Assembly (NCBI GenBank): GCA_000955795.1
Contig: JYOB01000010.1
Span: 62,001-126,000, forward strand
Source of the DNA: Burkholderiaceae bacterium 26
Lineage (GTDB): Bacteria > Pseudomonadota > Gammaproteobacteria > Burkholderiales > Burkholderiaceae
Direction of reading: 5' to 3'
DNA length: 64,000 nt
In this document: positions 23,501-34,877 of the stretch, piece by piece
Position numbering within the stretch: the first letter of the stretch is position 1
Layout: each line of letters opens with the position of its first letter
Notes under the pieces: model-generated
Databases searched by the model: none
What the model saw: the letters and a program-made list of their open reading frames with translations, nothing else
What the model was told of the DNA's origin: nothing
Translations under genes and position numbers: made by a program

Positions 23501-25066
23501 TTATTGCTTGATGTCGATGTCGTCGAAGCTGAACGAACCGTCCGGCGCCACGTAGGCACCCGACAGACGCTTCGAGCGCGCGTAGACGATCTTTTCCGTC
23601 ACCAGGAAGGCCCACGGTGCGTCTTCCCAGATGCGCTTCTGTGCATCGGTGTAGAGCTTCGACTTCTCAGCGCGATCGGTCGTGCGCAGTGCGCCAGCGA
23701 TGTCGGCATCCACCTGCTCGTTCTTGTAGTACGCGGTGTTGAACGACTTGGGCGGCATGGCTTCCGATGCCAGCAGCGGACGCAGCGCCCAATCCGACTC
23801 ACCCGTCGACGACGACCAGCCTGCGTAGTACATGCGCACGCCGGCGTCTTCCGGCTTGGGCACGCTTTCCACACGCTCGACACGCTGGCCGGCTTCCAGC
23901 GCCAGCACCGACGTCTTGATGCCAACCTGGGCCAGTTGCTGCTGCACGAACTGGATGATCTTCTGCGCCGTCGTGTGGTTATAGGCCGACCACAGTTGCG
24001 TCTCGAAGCCGTTCGGGTAGCCGGCTTCCTTCAGCAACTCTTTCGCCTTGGCCGGGTTGTACGGCCACGGGCCCAGCTTGACGGAGTAATCCACGCCCGG
24101 CGGCACCACACCTTCGGCCGGCACGGCGTAACCGGCAAACGCCACCTTGGTCAACGCATCCTTGTTGATGGCGTAGTTGATGGCCTGACGCACCTTGGGA
24201 TTGTCGAACGGCTTCACCTTGGTGTTGAAGCTGACATAGCGCTGGATGATCGACGGCGCGGCAATCAGATCAACCTTCGGGCTGCTCTTGAGCACCGCAG
24301 CCTGCTCGAACGGAATCGTGAACGCGAAGTCGGCCTCGCCCGTCTGCATGATGGTGGCGCGCGTGTTGTTGTCGACCACCGGCTTCCAGGTAATGGTGTC
24401 GATCTTCGGCAGGCCGTGCTTCCAGTAGCCGTCGAACTTCTTGCCCTTCAGGTAATCGGTCTGCTTCCACTCGACAAACTCGAACGGGCCCGTGCCGACC
24501 GGGTGGAAGGCGATGTCCTTGCCGTATTTCTTGAGCGCCGTTGGCGAGATCATGGCCGCTGACGGGTGGGCCAGCACGTTGATGAACGGCGAGAACGGCT
24601 CCTTGAGCGTCACGCGTGCGGTGTACGGATCAACGACTTCGGTTTTGGCCACGCGGTTGAACAGCACGAAACGCTTGAGCTTGTTGGCCGGGTCCGTCAC
24701 GCGGTCCAGGTTGGCCTTGACGGCGTTGGCATCAAACGTGGTGCCGTCGTGGAACTTCACACCCTTGTGCAGCTTGAACGTATAGACCAGGCCATCCTTG
24801 CTGACTTCGTAGCTGTCGCACAGCACGTTGACCAGCTTCATGTCCTTGTCGAAGCCGAACAGCCCTTGATAGAACGACTTGGCGGCGCTGAACGACAGCG
24901 TGTCGTTGGCGTCGTACGGGTCCATCGTGGTGAAGGTCGAGTAGACCGCCATCACGGCGTCCTTGGCGGCAAAGGCCGGCACGGTGAATGCCGCCAGCGC
25001 CAGGCCGCTGGCAACCATAGCTGCACGCGGGGCCGAAGTAAGCCGATGCGAGAATCGATTGAACAT
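23501..25066 (-). CDS. gsiB: Periplasmic peptide/glutathione-binding protein (GsiB-like, SBP family 5)
   Basis: The ATG at 25066 has GAGGAGG 7 bases upstream and starts a Sec signal peptide cleaved near AFA-AKDAV, giving a 521-residue precursor. The body follows SBP family 5, with [29 protein letters not shown] and the C-terminal DAPWAFLV segment. The family delivers di/oligopeptides, glutathione or nickel complexes. The neighbouring isoaspartyl and D-aminopeptidases suggest modified peptides, but the ligand cannot be read from sequence. Confidence 0.88.
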   Translation of the reverse strand: MFNRFSHRLTSAPRAAMVASGLALAAFTVPAFAAKDAVMAVYSTFTTMDPYDANDTLSFSAAKSFYQGLFGFDKDMKLVNVLCDSYEVSKDGLVYTFKLHKGVKFHDGTTFDANAVKANLDRVTDPANKLKRFVLFNRVAKTEVVDPYTARVTLKEPFSPFINVLAHPSAAMISPTALKKYGKDIAFHPVGTGPFEFVEWKQTDYLKGKKFDGYWKHGLPKIDTITWKPVVDNNTRATIMQTGEADFAFTIPFEQAAVLKSSPKVDLIAAPSIIQRYVSFNTKVKPFDNPKVRQAINYAINKDALTKVAFAGYAVPAEGVVPPGVDYSVKLGPWPYNPAKAKELLKEAGYPNGFETQLWSAYNHTTAQKIIQFVQQQLAQVGIKTSVLALEAGQRVERVESVPKPEDAGVRMYYAGWSSSTGESDWALRPLLASEAMPPKSFNTAYYKNEQVDADIAGALRTTDRAEKSKLYTDAQKRIWEDAPWAFLVTEKIVYARSKRLSGAYVAPDGSFSFDDIDIKQ

Positions 25067-25116
25067 GTCCTTCCTCCTCAAAGAAGTTTTTGACTTCACT
25101 GCGTTCTTCATTGCTT

Positions 25117-27006
<1,890 letters not shown>

Positions 27007-27045
27007 GAAAAATCTCCTGCTGTCCTGCTTGGCGGCTTCAGCCTC

Positions 27046-28008
27046 TTACCGATAGATCGACACAACGGGCGCTTGCGCGCCGCGTGCGAACCCGCGGTAC
27101 ATCCCTTCTGTGTTGAACGGCAACGCGACGTTGCCTTGCGCGTCCACGGCAATCAGGCCGCCGCGGCCGTTGATGGCCATCAGCTTGCGCATGACCACGT
27201 CGTCGCTCGCGTCAGCCAGCGACTTGCCGGCGTATTCCATCTGCGCGGCAACGTCGTAGGCAGCCACGGCGCGGATGAACATCTCGCCCGTGCCGGTACA
27301 CGACACCGCCGCAACGTTGTTCGCAAAGCAACCCGCGCCGACGATGGGCGTGTCGCCCACGCGGCCGACCTTCTTGTTGGTAACGCCGCCCGTGGAGGTG
27401 GCGGCAGCCAAGCGCCCTTGCGCGTCGCATGCCACGGCACCCACGGTGCCGAACTTGCTGTCCGGGTCGATGGGAGCGGCTTCCTTGGCCACGAGCGACG
27501 CGGCATCGTGATCGAGCAGCGCCATGCCATCTTGCTGGCGGGCGCGCTGCCATTGGGCGTAGCGCGCTTCGGTGTAGTAGTAGTCGGGCTCGACAAACTC
27601 CAGGCCCTGCGCTCGCGCGAAAGCCTCGGCGCCCTCGGAGGTGAACAGCACGTGCTCGCTGCGCTCCATCACGGCGCGGGCCGCGAGAATCGGGTTGCGC
27701 AAGCGCTTGACGCAAGTGACTGCGCCGGCGGCCAGCGTGGCGCCATCCATGATCGACGCATCAAGTTCGTACGTGCCGGCGCTGGTCAGCACCGCGCCCT
27801 TGCCGGCGTTGAACAGCGGGCACTCTTCGAGCAGGCGCACGGCTTCGGTCACGGCATCCAGAGCGCTGCCGCCATCCACGAGGATGCGTTGCCCTGCGGC
27901 CAGGATGTCGTTAAGCGCCTGCTGGTAAGCGGCTTCCTTGTCGGCACTCATGGCCGTGCGGGTGATGGTGCCGGCGCCGCCGTGAATGGCGAGGATGGGC
28001 GTAGTCAT
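27046..28008 (-). CDS. iaaA: Isoaspartyl peptidase / plant-type L-asparaginase
   Basis: This 320-residue Ntn-hydrolase precursor self-cleaves before Thr188 in KFGTVGAVA. Other family signatures are AIHGGAG near the N-terminus and the glycine-rich FNAGKGAVL. E. coli IaaA hydrolyses isoaspartyl dipeptides and asparagine, and its gene likewise precedes gsiABCD. It is the first structural gene after the regulator. Confidence 0.93.
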   Translation of the reverse strand: MTTPILAIHGGAGTITRTAMSADKEAAYQQALNDILAAGQRILVDGGSALDAVTEAVRLLEECPLFNAGKGAVLTSAGTYELDASIMDGATLAAGAVTCVKRLRNPILAARAVMERSEHVLFTSEGAEAFARAQGLEFVEPDYYYTEARYAQWQRARQQDGMALLDHDAASLVAKEAAPIDPDSKFGTVGAVACDAQGRLAAATSTGGVTNKKVGRVGDTPIVGAGCFANNVAAVSCTGTGEMFIRAVAAYDVAAQMEYAGKSLADASDDVVMRKLMAINGRGGLIAVDAQGNVALPFNTEGMYRGFARGAQAPVVSIYR

Positions 28009-28025
28009 GCGTGGCTCGATGTAAA

Positions 28026-29015
28026 TCAGTTTTCAGCGGTGCGTTTGCGGCCGCGTGGGGTCTTCGTGGGGGCGTCGGCAGTGTTCGTCGCGTCGTTGGC
28101 GCGCGGCGCCTGCCCGGTATGCAGCCACGGCAATACGAATTCAGTCAGGCGTTCGGCCGATTCCAGCGAATGCGCCGAGCGATGCGCCACTGCGCCGCAC
28201 AGCGCTTCGAAAAGCGCCACGGCAGCGGTGTCAGACGTGGCCGAGAACTGCCGCTCTGGCCGCGCATACAACGCAATGTCGGCCAGCGGCGCGAGCGGCG
28301 ATGTGGGGCTGTCTGTCAGAGCCAGCAGTTGGCAGCCTTGCTTGCCCGCCTGCTTGGCCAGCGTGATGGTGTCTGCCGCATAGCGCGGGAATGCGATGGC
28401 GATCAGCAGATCCTTCGGCCCGATCTTGCGCAGTTGGCGCGCCGCATCCGAAGCGCCGCCCGGCTGCGAAACGGAGATCACCGTGTCGCAGTACAGGTCG
28501 AGCCCATGGCGCAGCAGGCCCGCCAGGTAACCGCTGGCGCCAAAGCCCATCACGTAGATGCGCTGTGCGCCCAGGATGGCGTCGACCGCGCGCTCACACG
28601 CTGCGGGGTCGAGCATGCGGCGCGTGGCGTCAAGGTTGGCGATGTCTTCGTTGAGCGAGGCGGCAAAGATCTCGGCACTGGTGGCGGGGCGTGCCAGCTC
28701 GTGGCGCAGCTTTTCCACCGGTGCGAGCGTCGCTTCAAAGCCCCGCAACAGCCCGGCACGGAACTGCGGATAGCCGTCAAAGCCCAGCGCCAGCGCAAAG
28801 CGGTTGGCCGTGGCAATCGACATGTCCACCGCGGCAGCAAACTCGTCGATGCGCATGGTGGCCGCGCGGAACGGATTCGCCAGCACGTATTCCGCCATGC
28901 GCTGGTGCGCGGGCGTGAGCGTGGCAAGGGCCGCTCCGATGCGCTCGGAGACCGTCGCATCGGCGGCAAATGCGCCTTTCGACACATCCGTACGCTTGCT
29001 GGTGGATTTCGCCAT
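28026..29015 (-). CDS. MurR/RpiR-family transcriptional regulator
   Basis: The 329-residue regulator has an N-terminal RpiR-type helix-turn-helix (FAAAVDMSIATANRFALALGF, residues about 59-79), a middle SIS (sugar isomerase) domain (YVMGFGASGYLAGLL, ISVSQPGGASDA), and a basic Thr/Arg/Lys-rich tail. SIS domains bind phosphosugars, including MurNAc-6-P in MurR. It sits 17 bases upstream of iaaA on the same strand with a strong inverted repeat in its own promoter, so it probably controls itself and the peptide operon. Confidence 0.88.
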   Translation of the reverse strand: MAKSTSKRTDVSKGAFAADATVSERIGAALATLTPAHQRMAEYVLANPFRAATMRIDEFAAAVDMSIATANRFALALGFDGYPQFRAGLLRGFEATLAPVEKLRHELARPATSAEIFAASLNEDIANLDATRRMLDPAACERAVDAILGAQRIYVMGFGASGYLAGLLRHGLDLYCDTVISVSQPGGASDAARQLRKIGPKDLLIAIAFPRYAADTITLAKQAGKQGCQLLALTDSPTSPLAPLADIALYARPERQFSATSDTAAVALFEALCGAVAHRSAHSLESAERLTEFVLPWLHTGQAPRANDATNTADAPTKTPRGRKRTAEN

Positions 29016-29024
29016 GTTCCTGGG

Positions 29025-29071
29025 TCGTGAAAATTTTGTGTAAATGTATTTTCACGAATCGGCCATGTAAA
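29025..29071 (-). promoter_or_regulatory. Promoter and palindromic operator of the regulator / peptide operon
   Basis: TCGTGAAAAT (29025-29034) and ATTTTCACGA (29048-29057) form a perfect 10-base inverted repeat around a 13-base centre. On the minus strand a sigma-70-like promoter reads TTTACA (29071-29066), 17 bases, TACATT (29048-29043), so the palindrome overlaps the -10. A further half-site TTTCAC lies nearby at about 29081. The regulator at 28026-29015 is the obvious candidate ligand. Confidence 0.7.
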
Positions 29072-29211
29072 GAAAAAAACTTTCACAGGGGCATATGGTT
29101 TTCCCTAGGTCGAAGGCCCACGCACGAATCGGGGGCGAGCGCGGCCTCGCCACGGTGCAATGCACCAGTCCAAACGCCGGCGTTGCGCCAGGATCGTGCG
29201 ACGCAGCACGC

Positions 29212-29217
29212 TACAAT
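29212..29217 (+). promoter_or_regulatory. -10 element for yheS
   Basis: TACAAT lies 39 bases before the yheS GTG at 29256. No -35 at ideal spacing is apparent. The rest of the 240-base gap holds the minus-strand operator and no ORF I can support. Confidence 0.4.
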
Positions 29218-29255
29218 CGCACCCTTCTCCGATTTGCCTTCAAGCGCAGTTTTTC

Positions 29256-31193
29256 GTGATCCGATTCGACGACCTCGTCCTCCAGCGTGGCACCAAGGTG
29301 CTGTTCGACCACGCCACCGCCACACTCAACCCCGGTGAACGGGTCGGCCTTGTCGGCGTGAATGGCAGCGGCAAATCCACGCTGTTTTCCATGCTGCGCG
29401 GCGAGCTGCACGCCGACGGCGGCGAAGTCGCCATCCCGCCTACCTGGCAGGTCGCCCACGTGGCGCAGGAAACGCCGGCAGTCGACCGCAGCGCGCTCGA
29501 CTACACGCTCGACGGCGACACCCGCCTGCGCGACATCGAACGCCGCCTCGCTGCGGCCGAAGCCGCGCACGACGGCCACGCGCAAGCTGAAGCCCACACC
29601 GCCTTCGCCGATGCCGACGGCTACACCGCTCCGGCACGCGCGCAGGCGCTGCTGCTCGGCCTCGGTTTCACGATGGCGCAGACCACGCAACCCGTGGCGA
29701 GCTTCTCGGGCGGCTGGCGCATGCGCCTGAATCTGGCCCAGGCGCTGATGTGTCCGTCCGACCTGCTGCTGCTCGATGAGCCGACCAACCACCTGGATCT
29801 GGATGCCGTGGTCTGGCTGGAAGACTGGCTGTCGCGCTACGCCGGCACGCTGGTGATGATTTCGCACGACCGCGAATTCCTCGACGGCGTGTGCAACGTC
29901 ACACTGCATATCGAGAACCAGAAACTCAAACGCTACGGCGGCAACTACACGCAGTTCGAGACGCAACGCCTGCAGCAGATGGCGCTGCAAGAAGCGTCGT
30001 ACGCGCGGCAGCAGAAGCAGATCGCGCATCTCGAATCGTTCATCACGCGCTTCAAGGCCAAGGCCAGCAAGGCCAAGCAGGCGCAGAGCCGCGTCAAGGC
30101 GCTGGAGCGCATGGAGCGTCTCGCGCCCGTGCACGCGGCGGCGGGCTTCTCGTTTGAATTCCGCGAGCCCGATGCGGCGCCCAATCCGATGCTCACGTTT
30201 GAAGGCGTCGATTGCGGCTATCCCGGCCCAAGCGTCGACGAGCCCATCACCATCCTCAAACACCTGACGTTTTCGATCCAGACCGGCCAGCGCATCGGCC
30301 TGCTGGGTGCCAACGGCCAGGGCAAGTCGACGCTGGTGAAAACGCTGGCAGAAACACTGGCACCGCTGTCCGGCACGATCCGACGCGGCAAGGGCCTGCA
30401 GATCGGCTACTTCGCTCAGCACCAGTTGGAAACGCTGGACGACCACGCCTCGCCGCTGCTGCACTTGGCGCGTCTGGCGCCGGACGTTCGTGAGCAGGAG
30501 CTGCGCGACTTTCTCGGCAGCTTCAACTTCCGCGGCGACATGGCGACCTCGCCCATCGAGCCGTTCTCGGGCGGCGAGAAGGCGCGCCTGGCGCTCGCCC
30601 TGATCGTCTGGCAGCGCCCCAACCTGCTGCTGCTTGACGAGCCGACCAACCACCTGGATCTCGACACGCGCGAAGCGCTGACGATGGCGCTGGCCCAGTT
30701 CGACGGCACGCTGATCCTCGTCTCGCACGACCGGCATCTGCTGCGTGCCACGACCGACCAGTTTTTGCTCGTCGGCCAGGGCACCGTCGCCCCGTTCGAC
30801 GGCGATCTGGACGACTACCGCGATTGGCTGCTCAAGCAAGCCGCCGCCAAGCGTGCTGCTGCCAGCGCACAGGCTGCTCCGGCCGATGCGGATGGCGCAC
30901 CGACCACCAACCGCCGCGACCAGAAGCGCGAAGAGGCCGCCGAACGTCAACGCTTGAATGCGCTACGCAAGCCGCTGCAAAAGAACGTCGACGCGATCGA
31001 AAAACGCATGGCGCCGCTGCAAAAGGAAAAGGCCGACATCGAAGCCTTCCTCGCCGACGGCGCCGCGTATGAAGAGGCCAACAAGACACGCATGATGGAA
31101 AGCCTGCGCCGCCAGGCTGAACTGAACGCTGAACTCGACGAGCTGGAAGAGCGCTGGCTCGAGCTGCACGACCAACTCGAACAAATCAATTGA
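29256..31193 (+). CDS. yheS: ABC-F ATPase (YheS)
   Basis: This 645-residue soluble twin-ATPase of the ABC-F family acts on ribosomes. Domain 1 has GVNGSGKSTL, FSGGWRMRLNLAQAL and LLLLDEPTNHLDLDAVVWLE. Domain 2 has GANGQGKSTL, FSGGEKARLALAL and LLLLDEPTNHLDLDTREAL. The inter-domain linker is rich in Lys and Gln (FKAKASKAKQAQSRVKALER), and a C-terminal coiled coil ends the protein. The GTG start at 29256 opens VIRFDDLVLQRGTKVLFD, which aligns with the E. coli YheS N-terminus; the open frame upstream is not typical. Confidence 0.93.
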   Translation: MIRFDDLVLQRGTKVLFDHATATLNPGERVGLVGVNGSGKSTLFSMLRGELHADGGEVAIPPTWQVAHVAQETPAVDRSALDYTLDGDTRLRDIERRLAAAEAAHDGHAQAEAHTAFADADGYTAPARAQALLLGLGFTMAQTTQPVASFSGGWRMRLNLAQALMCPSDLLLLDEPTNHLDLDAVVWLEDWLSRYAGTLVMISHDREFLDGVCNVTLHIENQKLKRYGGNYTQFETQRLQQMALQEASYARQQKQIAHLESFITRFKAKASKAKQAQSRVKALERMERLAPVHAAAGFSFEFREPDAAPNPMLTFEGVDCGYPGPSVDEPITILKHLTFSIQTGQRIGLLGANGQGKSTLVKTLAETLAPLSGTIRRGKGLQIGYFAQHQLETLDDHASPLLHLARLAPDVREQELRDFLGSFNFRGDMATSPIEPFSGGEKARLALALIVWQRPNLLLLDEPTNHLDLDTREALTMALAQFDGTLILVSHDRHLLRATTDQFLLVGQGTVAPFDGDLDDYRDWLLKQAAAKRAAASAQAAPADADGAPTTNRRDQKREEAAERQRLNALRKPLQKNVDAIEKRMAPLQKEKADIEAFLADGAAYEEANKTRMMESLRRQAELNAELDELEERWLELHDQLEQIN

Positions 31194-31224
31194 GGCTGGC
31201 GTGCCCGGCCAAGGAGACCTGTTG

Positions 31225-32331
31225 ATGACATCGCCCTCGCCGGACACCGCCACGCACCAGCCTCTGGCCGGCGTGCGCGTGCTCGACCTCACGCGCCTGC
31301 TGCCCGGCCCGGCCGCCACGCGCCACCTGGCTGACCTCGGTGCAGAAGTCATCAAGATCGAAGACCCCGGCCCCGGCGACTACGCCCGCGACATGATGCG
31401 CTCCTCCGCTGATCGCGCGGCCGAGCGTCCGAGCCTGTTCTTCCGCTCACTCAATCGCGGCAAGACCGAAATGCGGCTCGACCTCAAGCGCGCCGAAGAC
31501 CGCGAAGCCCTGATCGAACTCGTGCGCCACGCCGATGTGCTGATCGAAAGCTTCCGCCCTGGCGTCATGGCGCGTCTCGGCGTTGGCTGGGACACGCTGC
31601 GCGCGGCCAACCCCGCGCTCGTCATGTGTTCCATCAGCGGCTACGGCCAGGACGGACCGCTCGCACAAGCCGCAGGGCACGACATCAACTACGTCGGCTA
31701 CGCGGGCATGCTCGATCAGCTCGCCGGCGCAGACGGCACGCCCATCGTCCCGAACGTGCAGATCGGCGACCTGCTGGGCGGGGCGCTCACGGCGGTGGTC
31801 GGCATCCTTGCCGCGCTGGTCGATGCGCGCGCCACGGGCCACGGCCGCTATGTCGACGTTTCAATGACGGACTCGGTGTTCGCACACAACCTGATGGCGT
31901 TCTTTGCCGTCGGCACGCGCGGCAAGGCGAGCCCCGCAGGCACCGATCTGCTCAACGGCGGCGTGCCATGCTACGGCGTGTATCGCACCGCAGACGACCG
32001 TTTCATGGCCGTCGGCGCACTCGAATTGAAGTTCTGGCAGGTGATGTGCGAAGTCATCGGCAAGCCTGCATGGAAAGACAAGCACTGGGCGCTCGGCCAG
32101 CGCGTTGGCGGCGATGAGGCACGGGCCATTCGCGATGAACTTGCTGCGCTGTTCCTGACCGCCACGCAAGCCGAATGGACCGAACGTTTTGCCGATGCCG
32201 ATTGCTGTGTCACGCCCGTGCTGCGCATGGAAGAAGCGCTGCAACATCCGCTCTTTGCTGAGCGCAACAGCGTGGTGAAGGAGAACGGCGAGCCCGTGCA
32301 GCTCGCCCTGCCACTAAGGTTTGCCGACTGA
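31225..32331 (+). CDS. CaiB/BaiF family CoA transferase
   Basis: This family III CoA transferase of 368 residues begins after AAGGAGA at ideal spacing; the upstream GTG at 31201 is rejected. Family segments are LTRLLPGPAATRHLADLGAE, IKIEDPGPGDYAR, and GHDINYVGYAG, whose Asp is the catalytic residue that forms the acyl anhydride. The protein could be an alpha-methylacyl-CoA racemase or a formyl/succinyl-CoA transferase; substrate unknown. Its last 18 bases overlap the end of the convergent TudS-like gene. Confidence 0.85.
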   Translation: MTSPSPDTATHQPLAGVRVLDLTRLLPGPAATRHLADLGAEVIKIEDPGPGDYARDMMRSSADRAAERPSLFFRSLNRGKTEMRLDLKRAEDREALIELVRHADVLIESFRPGVMARLGVGWDTLRAANPALVMCSISGYGQDGPLAQAAGHDINYVGYAGMLDQLAGADGTPIVPNVQIGDLLGGALTAVVGILAALVDARATGHGRYVDVSMTDSVFAHNLMAFFAVGTRGKASPAGTDLLNGGVPCYGVYRTADDRFMAVGALELKFWQVMCEVIGKPAWKDKHWALGQRVGGDEARAIRDELAALFLTATQAEWTERFADADCCVTPVLRMEEALQHPLFAERNSVVKENGEPVQLALPLRFAD

Positions 32332-32832
32332 CGAGTCGGCACGATCCAGCGCATCGAGCAGGCGCGCGGCTTCTTCCAGTTGATGCTGGCTGAACACGCG
32401 GATGCCGTGCTGGCGCAGCAGCGCCGCGGTGACGCCCTCGCCGGGTTGCAGTTGGCTGGAAAACGTTCCGTCGTAGAGAAATGCAGAACCGCAGGACGGG
32501 CTGCGCTCGGTAAGCACGGCGACTTGCGCGCCGGCCGCCTGCGCCGCCTCCAGGGCGCGTTGCGCGCCCCGCACAAAGGCCTCGGTGACATCGTGGCCGT
32601 GGTGCTCGACGACACGGGCCACGCCGCGCAGCACCGCCGCACCACCGCCTTCGCCGTGAATTTCTGCGGGCAGTCGCGGCACCGGCAAACCGCCGGCCAT
32701 CTCGGGGCACATCGGCACGATGCGCCCTTCCATCTGCCAGCGCGCCAGGATACCGCCTTCAGTGACGACCGTGCCGCCGTCATAGCGCACCGGCTGGCCT
32801 AGCAGGCAGGCACTCACCAGCACGCGTTGCAT
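32314..32832 (-). CDS. DUF523 protein (TudS-like thiouracil desulfidase family)
   Basis: The 172-residue protein has the three conserved Cys motifs of DUF523: VSACLLGQPVRYDG, MCPEMAGGLPVPR and ERSPSCGS. In characterised TudS these Cys hold a [4Fe-4S] cluster that removes sulfur from 2-thiouracil, which suggests a thio-nucleobase or thiolated-RNA salvage role. Whether this member has that activity is not shown. The 3' end overlaps the CoA transferase tail by 18 bases, and dsbB follows upstream on the same strand. Confidence 0.85.
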   Translation of the reverse strand: MQRVLVSACLLGQPVRYDGGTVVTEGGILARWQMEGRIVPMCPEMAGGLPVPRLPAEIHGEGGGAAVLRGVARVVEHHGHDVTEAFVRGAQRALEAAQAAGAQVAVLTERSPSCGSAFLYDGTFSSQLQPGEGVTAALLRQHGIRVFSQHQLEEAARLLDALDRADSSVGKP

Positions 32833-32848
32833 GATCTGCGGCTCCGGC

Positions 32849-33328
32849 TTAGCGGCGCTCGCGGCGGATCATCCCCACCACCAGCGTCAGCGACAGAATC
32901 ACCAGCCAGATCAGCGACCACACCGGCACCGACAGGCCCATCACCGGCGGCATCGGCCCGACGCACAGGCCATCGGCTTCGAACACCTGCGGCAACCATT
33001 TGGCAGTGGGCAGCGCGTTGACCCAGTTCTCGATCGGGTCGATACCGCACGTTGCCTTCGGGTTCAGCAGCAGCGATACGTGATACCCCGCCACGCACAG
33101 GCCTGCCAGGCCCGACAGCATCCCCAGGCCATGCCACAGCAGCCGCGTGGCCGATGACAGCGCCGCCAGCAGCGAGAACACGCCAATGCCGAGGAAAGCG
33201 AACCGCTGCAAGATGCACAGCGGGCACGGCTGGAGCCCTTCGACGTGCTGCAGGTACAGCGCATAGCCGACCACCCCGAAGGAGATCACGGCAATCAGCA
33301 GGAAAAAGGCGCGCGAGTTGGCTTGCAT
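32849..33328 (-). CDS. dsbB: Disulfide bond formation protein B
   Basis: This 159-residue inner-membrane quinone reductase reoxidises DsbA. It shows four hydrophobic helices with the periplasmic pair CPLC (LQPCPLCILQRF) in the first loop and a second pair in the other loop (KATCGIDPIENW and ADGLCVGP). All four functional Cys are present and length is normal. Confidence 0.95.
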   Translation of the reverse strand: MQANSRAFFLLIAVISFGVVGYALYLQHVEGLQPCPLCILQRFAFLGIGVFSLLAALSSATRLLWHGLGMLSGLAGLCVAGYHVSLLLNPKATCGIDPIENWVNALPTAKWLPQVFEADGLCVGPMPPVMGLSVPVWSLIWLVILSLTLVVGMIRRERR

Positions 33329-33438
33329 GGCGGCGTCAGTTCAGAGGAGTCGTAGAGAAAAGTTGGCGGATTATCGCACCGCAACGGCACACGCATTTTC
33401 AAATGGCATCAGCGATACCGTTGCGAAATTTTGAACGA

Positions 33439-34809
33439 TCAAGCCTCCAGCGCCCGCACGCGGTCGATGGCCTGCTCGATACGTTCAACGGCAATGACCT
33501 CCAGCCCGTCGATCGCCTGCTTCGGGGCGTTGGATTTCGGGATCACGGCAATCGAGAAGCCCAGCTTGGCGGCTTCCTTCAAGCGCTCCTGGCCGCGCGG
33601 CGTCGGGCGGATTTCTCCGGCAAGGCCGATCTCGCCAAACACCACCAGCCCACGCGGCAGCGCCTTGTTGCGCATCGACGAATGGATCGCCAGCAGCACC
33701 GCCAAGTCCGCCGCCGGCTCGGTAATCTTCACGCCGCCCACCGCGTTCAAAAACACGTCCTGGTCAAAGCACGCAATGCCGGCATGACGGTGCAGTACCG
33801 CCAGCAACATCGCCAGGCGGTTCTGCTCCAGGCCCACCGCAAGGCGGCGCGGATTCGGCACATTGGCGGTATCCACCAGCGCCTGGATTTCCACCAGCAA
33901 CGGCCGCGTGCCCTCCTGCGTGACCAGCACGCACGAACCCGGCACCACCTGCTCGTGCTGAGAGAGAAACAGCGCCGACGGATTGGCCACGCCACGCAGG
34001 CCACGCTCCGTCATCGCAAACACGCCCAGCTCGTTAACGGCGCCAAAGCGGTTCTTGAACGCGCGCACCAGGCGGTAGGCGGAATGCGTATCGCCCTCGA
34101 AATACAGCACCGTATCGACGATGTGTTCGAGCACACGCGGGCCCGCCAGCGCGCCTTCCTTGGTCACATGGCCGACAAGAATGGTGGTCACATCCAGTCG
34201 CTTGGCAATGCGCGTCAGTTGCGCCGCGCATTCGCGCACCTGGGCCACCGAGCCGGGCGCCGAGGTCAGCGCCTCGGAATACAACGTCTGAATCGAATCG
34301 ATGACGACCACCTCGGGCTTTTCCACCTCGATGGTCGCCTGGATGCGCTCAAGCTGGATCTCAGCCAGCAACGCCAGGTTCGGGCTCTCGATGCCCAGGC
34401 GGCGCGCACGCAGCGCGATTTGCGAGCCGGATTCTTCGCCGCTCACATACAGCACGCGCCGATCGGCCGACAGGTTGGACAGCGCTTGCAGCAACAGCGT
34501 CGATTTGCCGATGCCCGGATCGCCGCCGATCAGCACCACTCCGCCGCTGACCAGGCCACCGCCCAATACGCGGTCAAATTCGTCGATACCGCTGGAGAAG
34601 CGCGGCACATCCACCGCGTCGATGTCCGACAGCTTGCGCACCGTCGCGCTCGATGCCAGCGACTGGAAACGCGCGCCGGCGCCGGACGTCGGCTGCGCAA
34701 CAGTTTCCACCAGCGTGTTCCACTGCTGGCAATTCGGGCACTGCCCCGCCCATTTCGGCGCCGTGCCCCCGCACTCGGTGCACGTATAGACCGTCTTGCT
34801 CTTGGCCAA
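33439..34809 (-). CDS. radA: DNA repair protein RadA
   Basis: This branch-migration ATPase for recombinational repair has 456 residues. A zinc finger at the N-terminus (YTCTECGGTAPKWAGQCPNC) is followed by a RecA-like core with Walker A GGDPGIGKSTLL, the RadA-specific KNRFG motif (FKNRFGAVNELGVF), and a C-terminal Lon-like domain. The start is TTG at 34809, which begins AKSKTVYTC, the usual N-terminus. Alr lies upstream on the same strand. Confidence 0.96.
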   Translation of the reverse strand: MAKSKTVYTCTECGGTAPKWAGQCPNCQQWNTLVETVAQPTSGAGARFQSLASSATVRKLSDIDAVDVPRFSSGIDEFDRVLGGGLVSGGVVLIGGDPGIGKSTLLLQALSNLSADRRVLYVSGEESGSQIALRARRLGIESPNLALLAEIQLERIQATIEVEKPEVVVIDSIQTLYSEALTSAPGSVAQVRECAAQLTRIAKRLDVTTILVGHVTKEGALAGPRVLEHIVDTVLYFEGDTHSAYRLVRAFKNRFGAVNELGVFAMTERGLRGVANPSALFLSQHEQVVPGSCVLVTQEGTRPLLVEIQALVDTANVPNPRRLAVGLEQNRLAMLLAVLHRHAGIACFDQDVFLNAVGGVKITEPAADLAVLLAIHSSMRNKALPRGLVVFGEIGLAGEIRPTPRGQERLKEAAKLGFSIAVIPKSNAPKQAIDGLEVIAVERIEQAIDRVRALEA

Positions 34810-34877
34810 ACAACCCCCCGCTTACGGCGCCGCGCATGGGCGGCGGCCGCTTGATCTTTGTATTGACGGTGCCGCGC

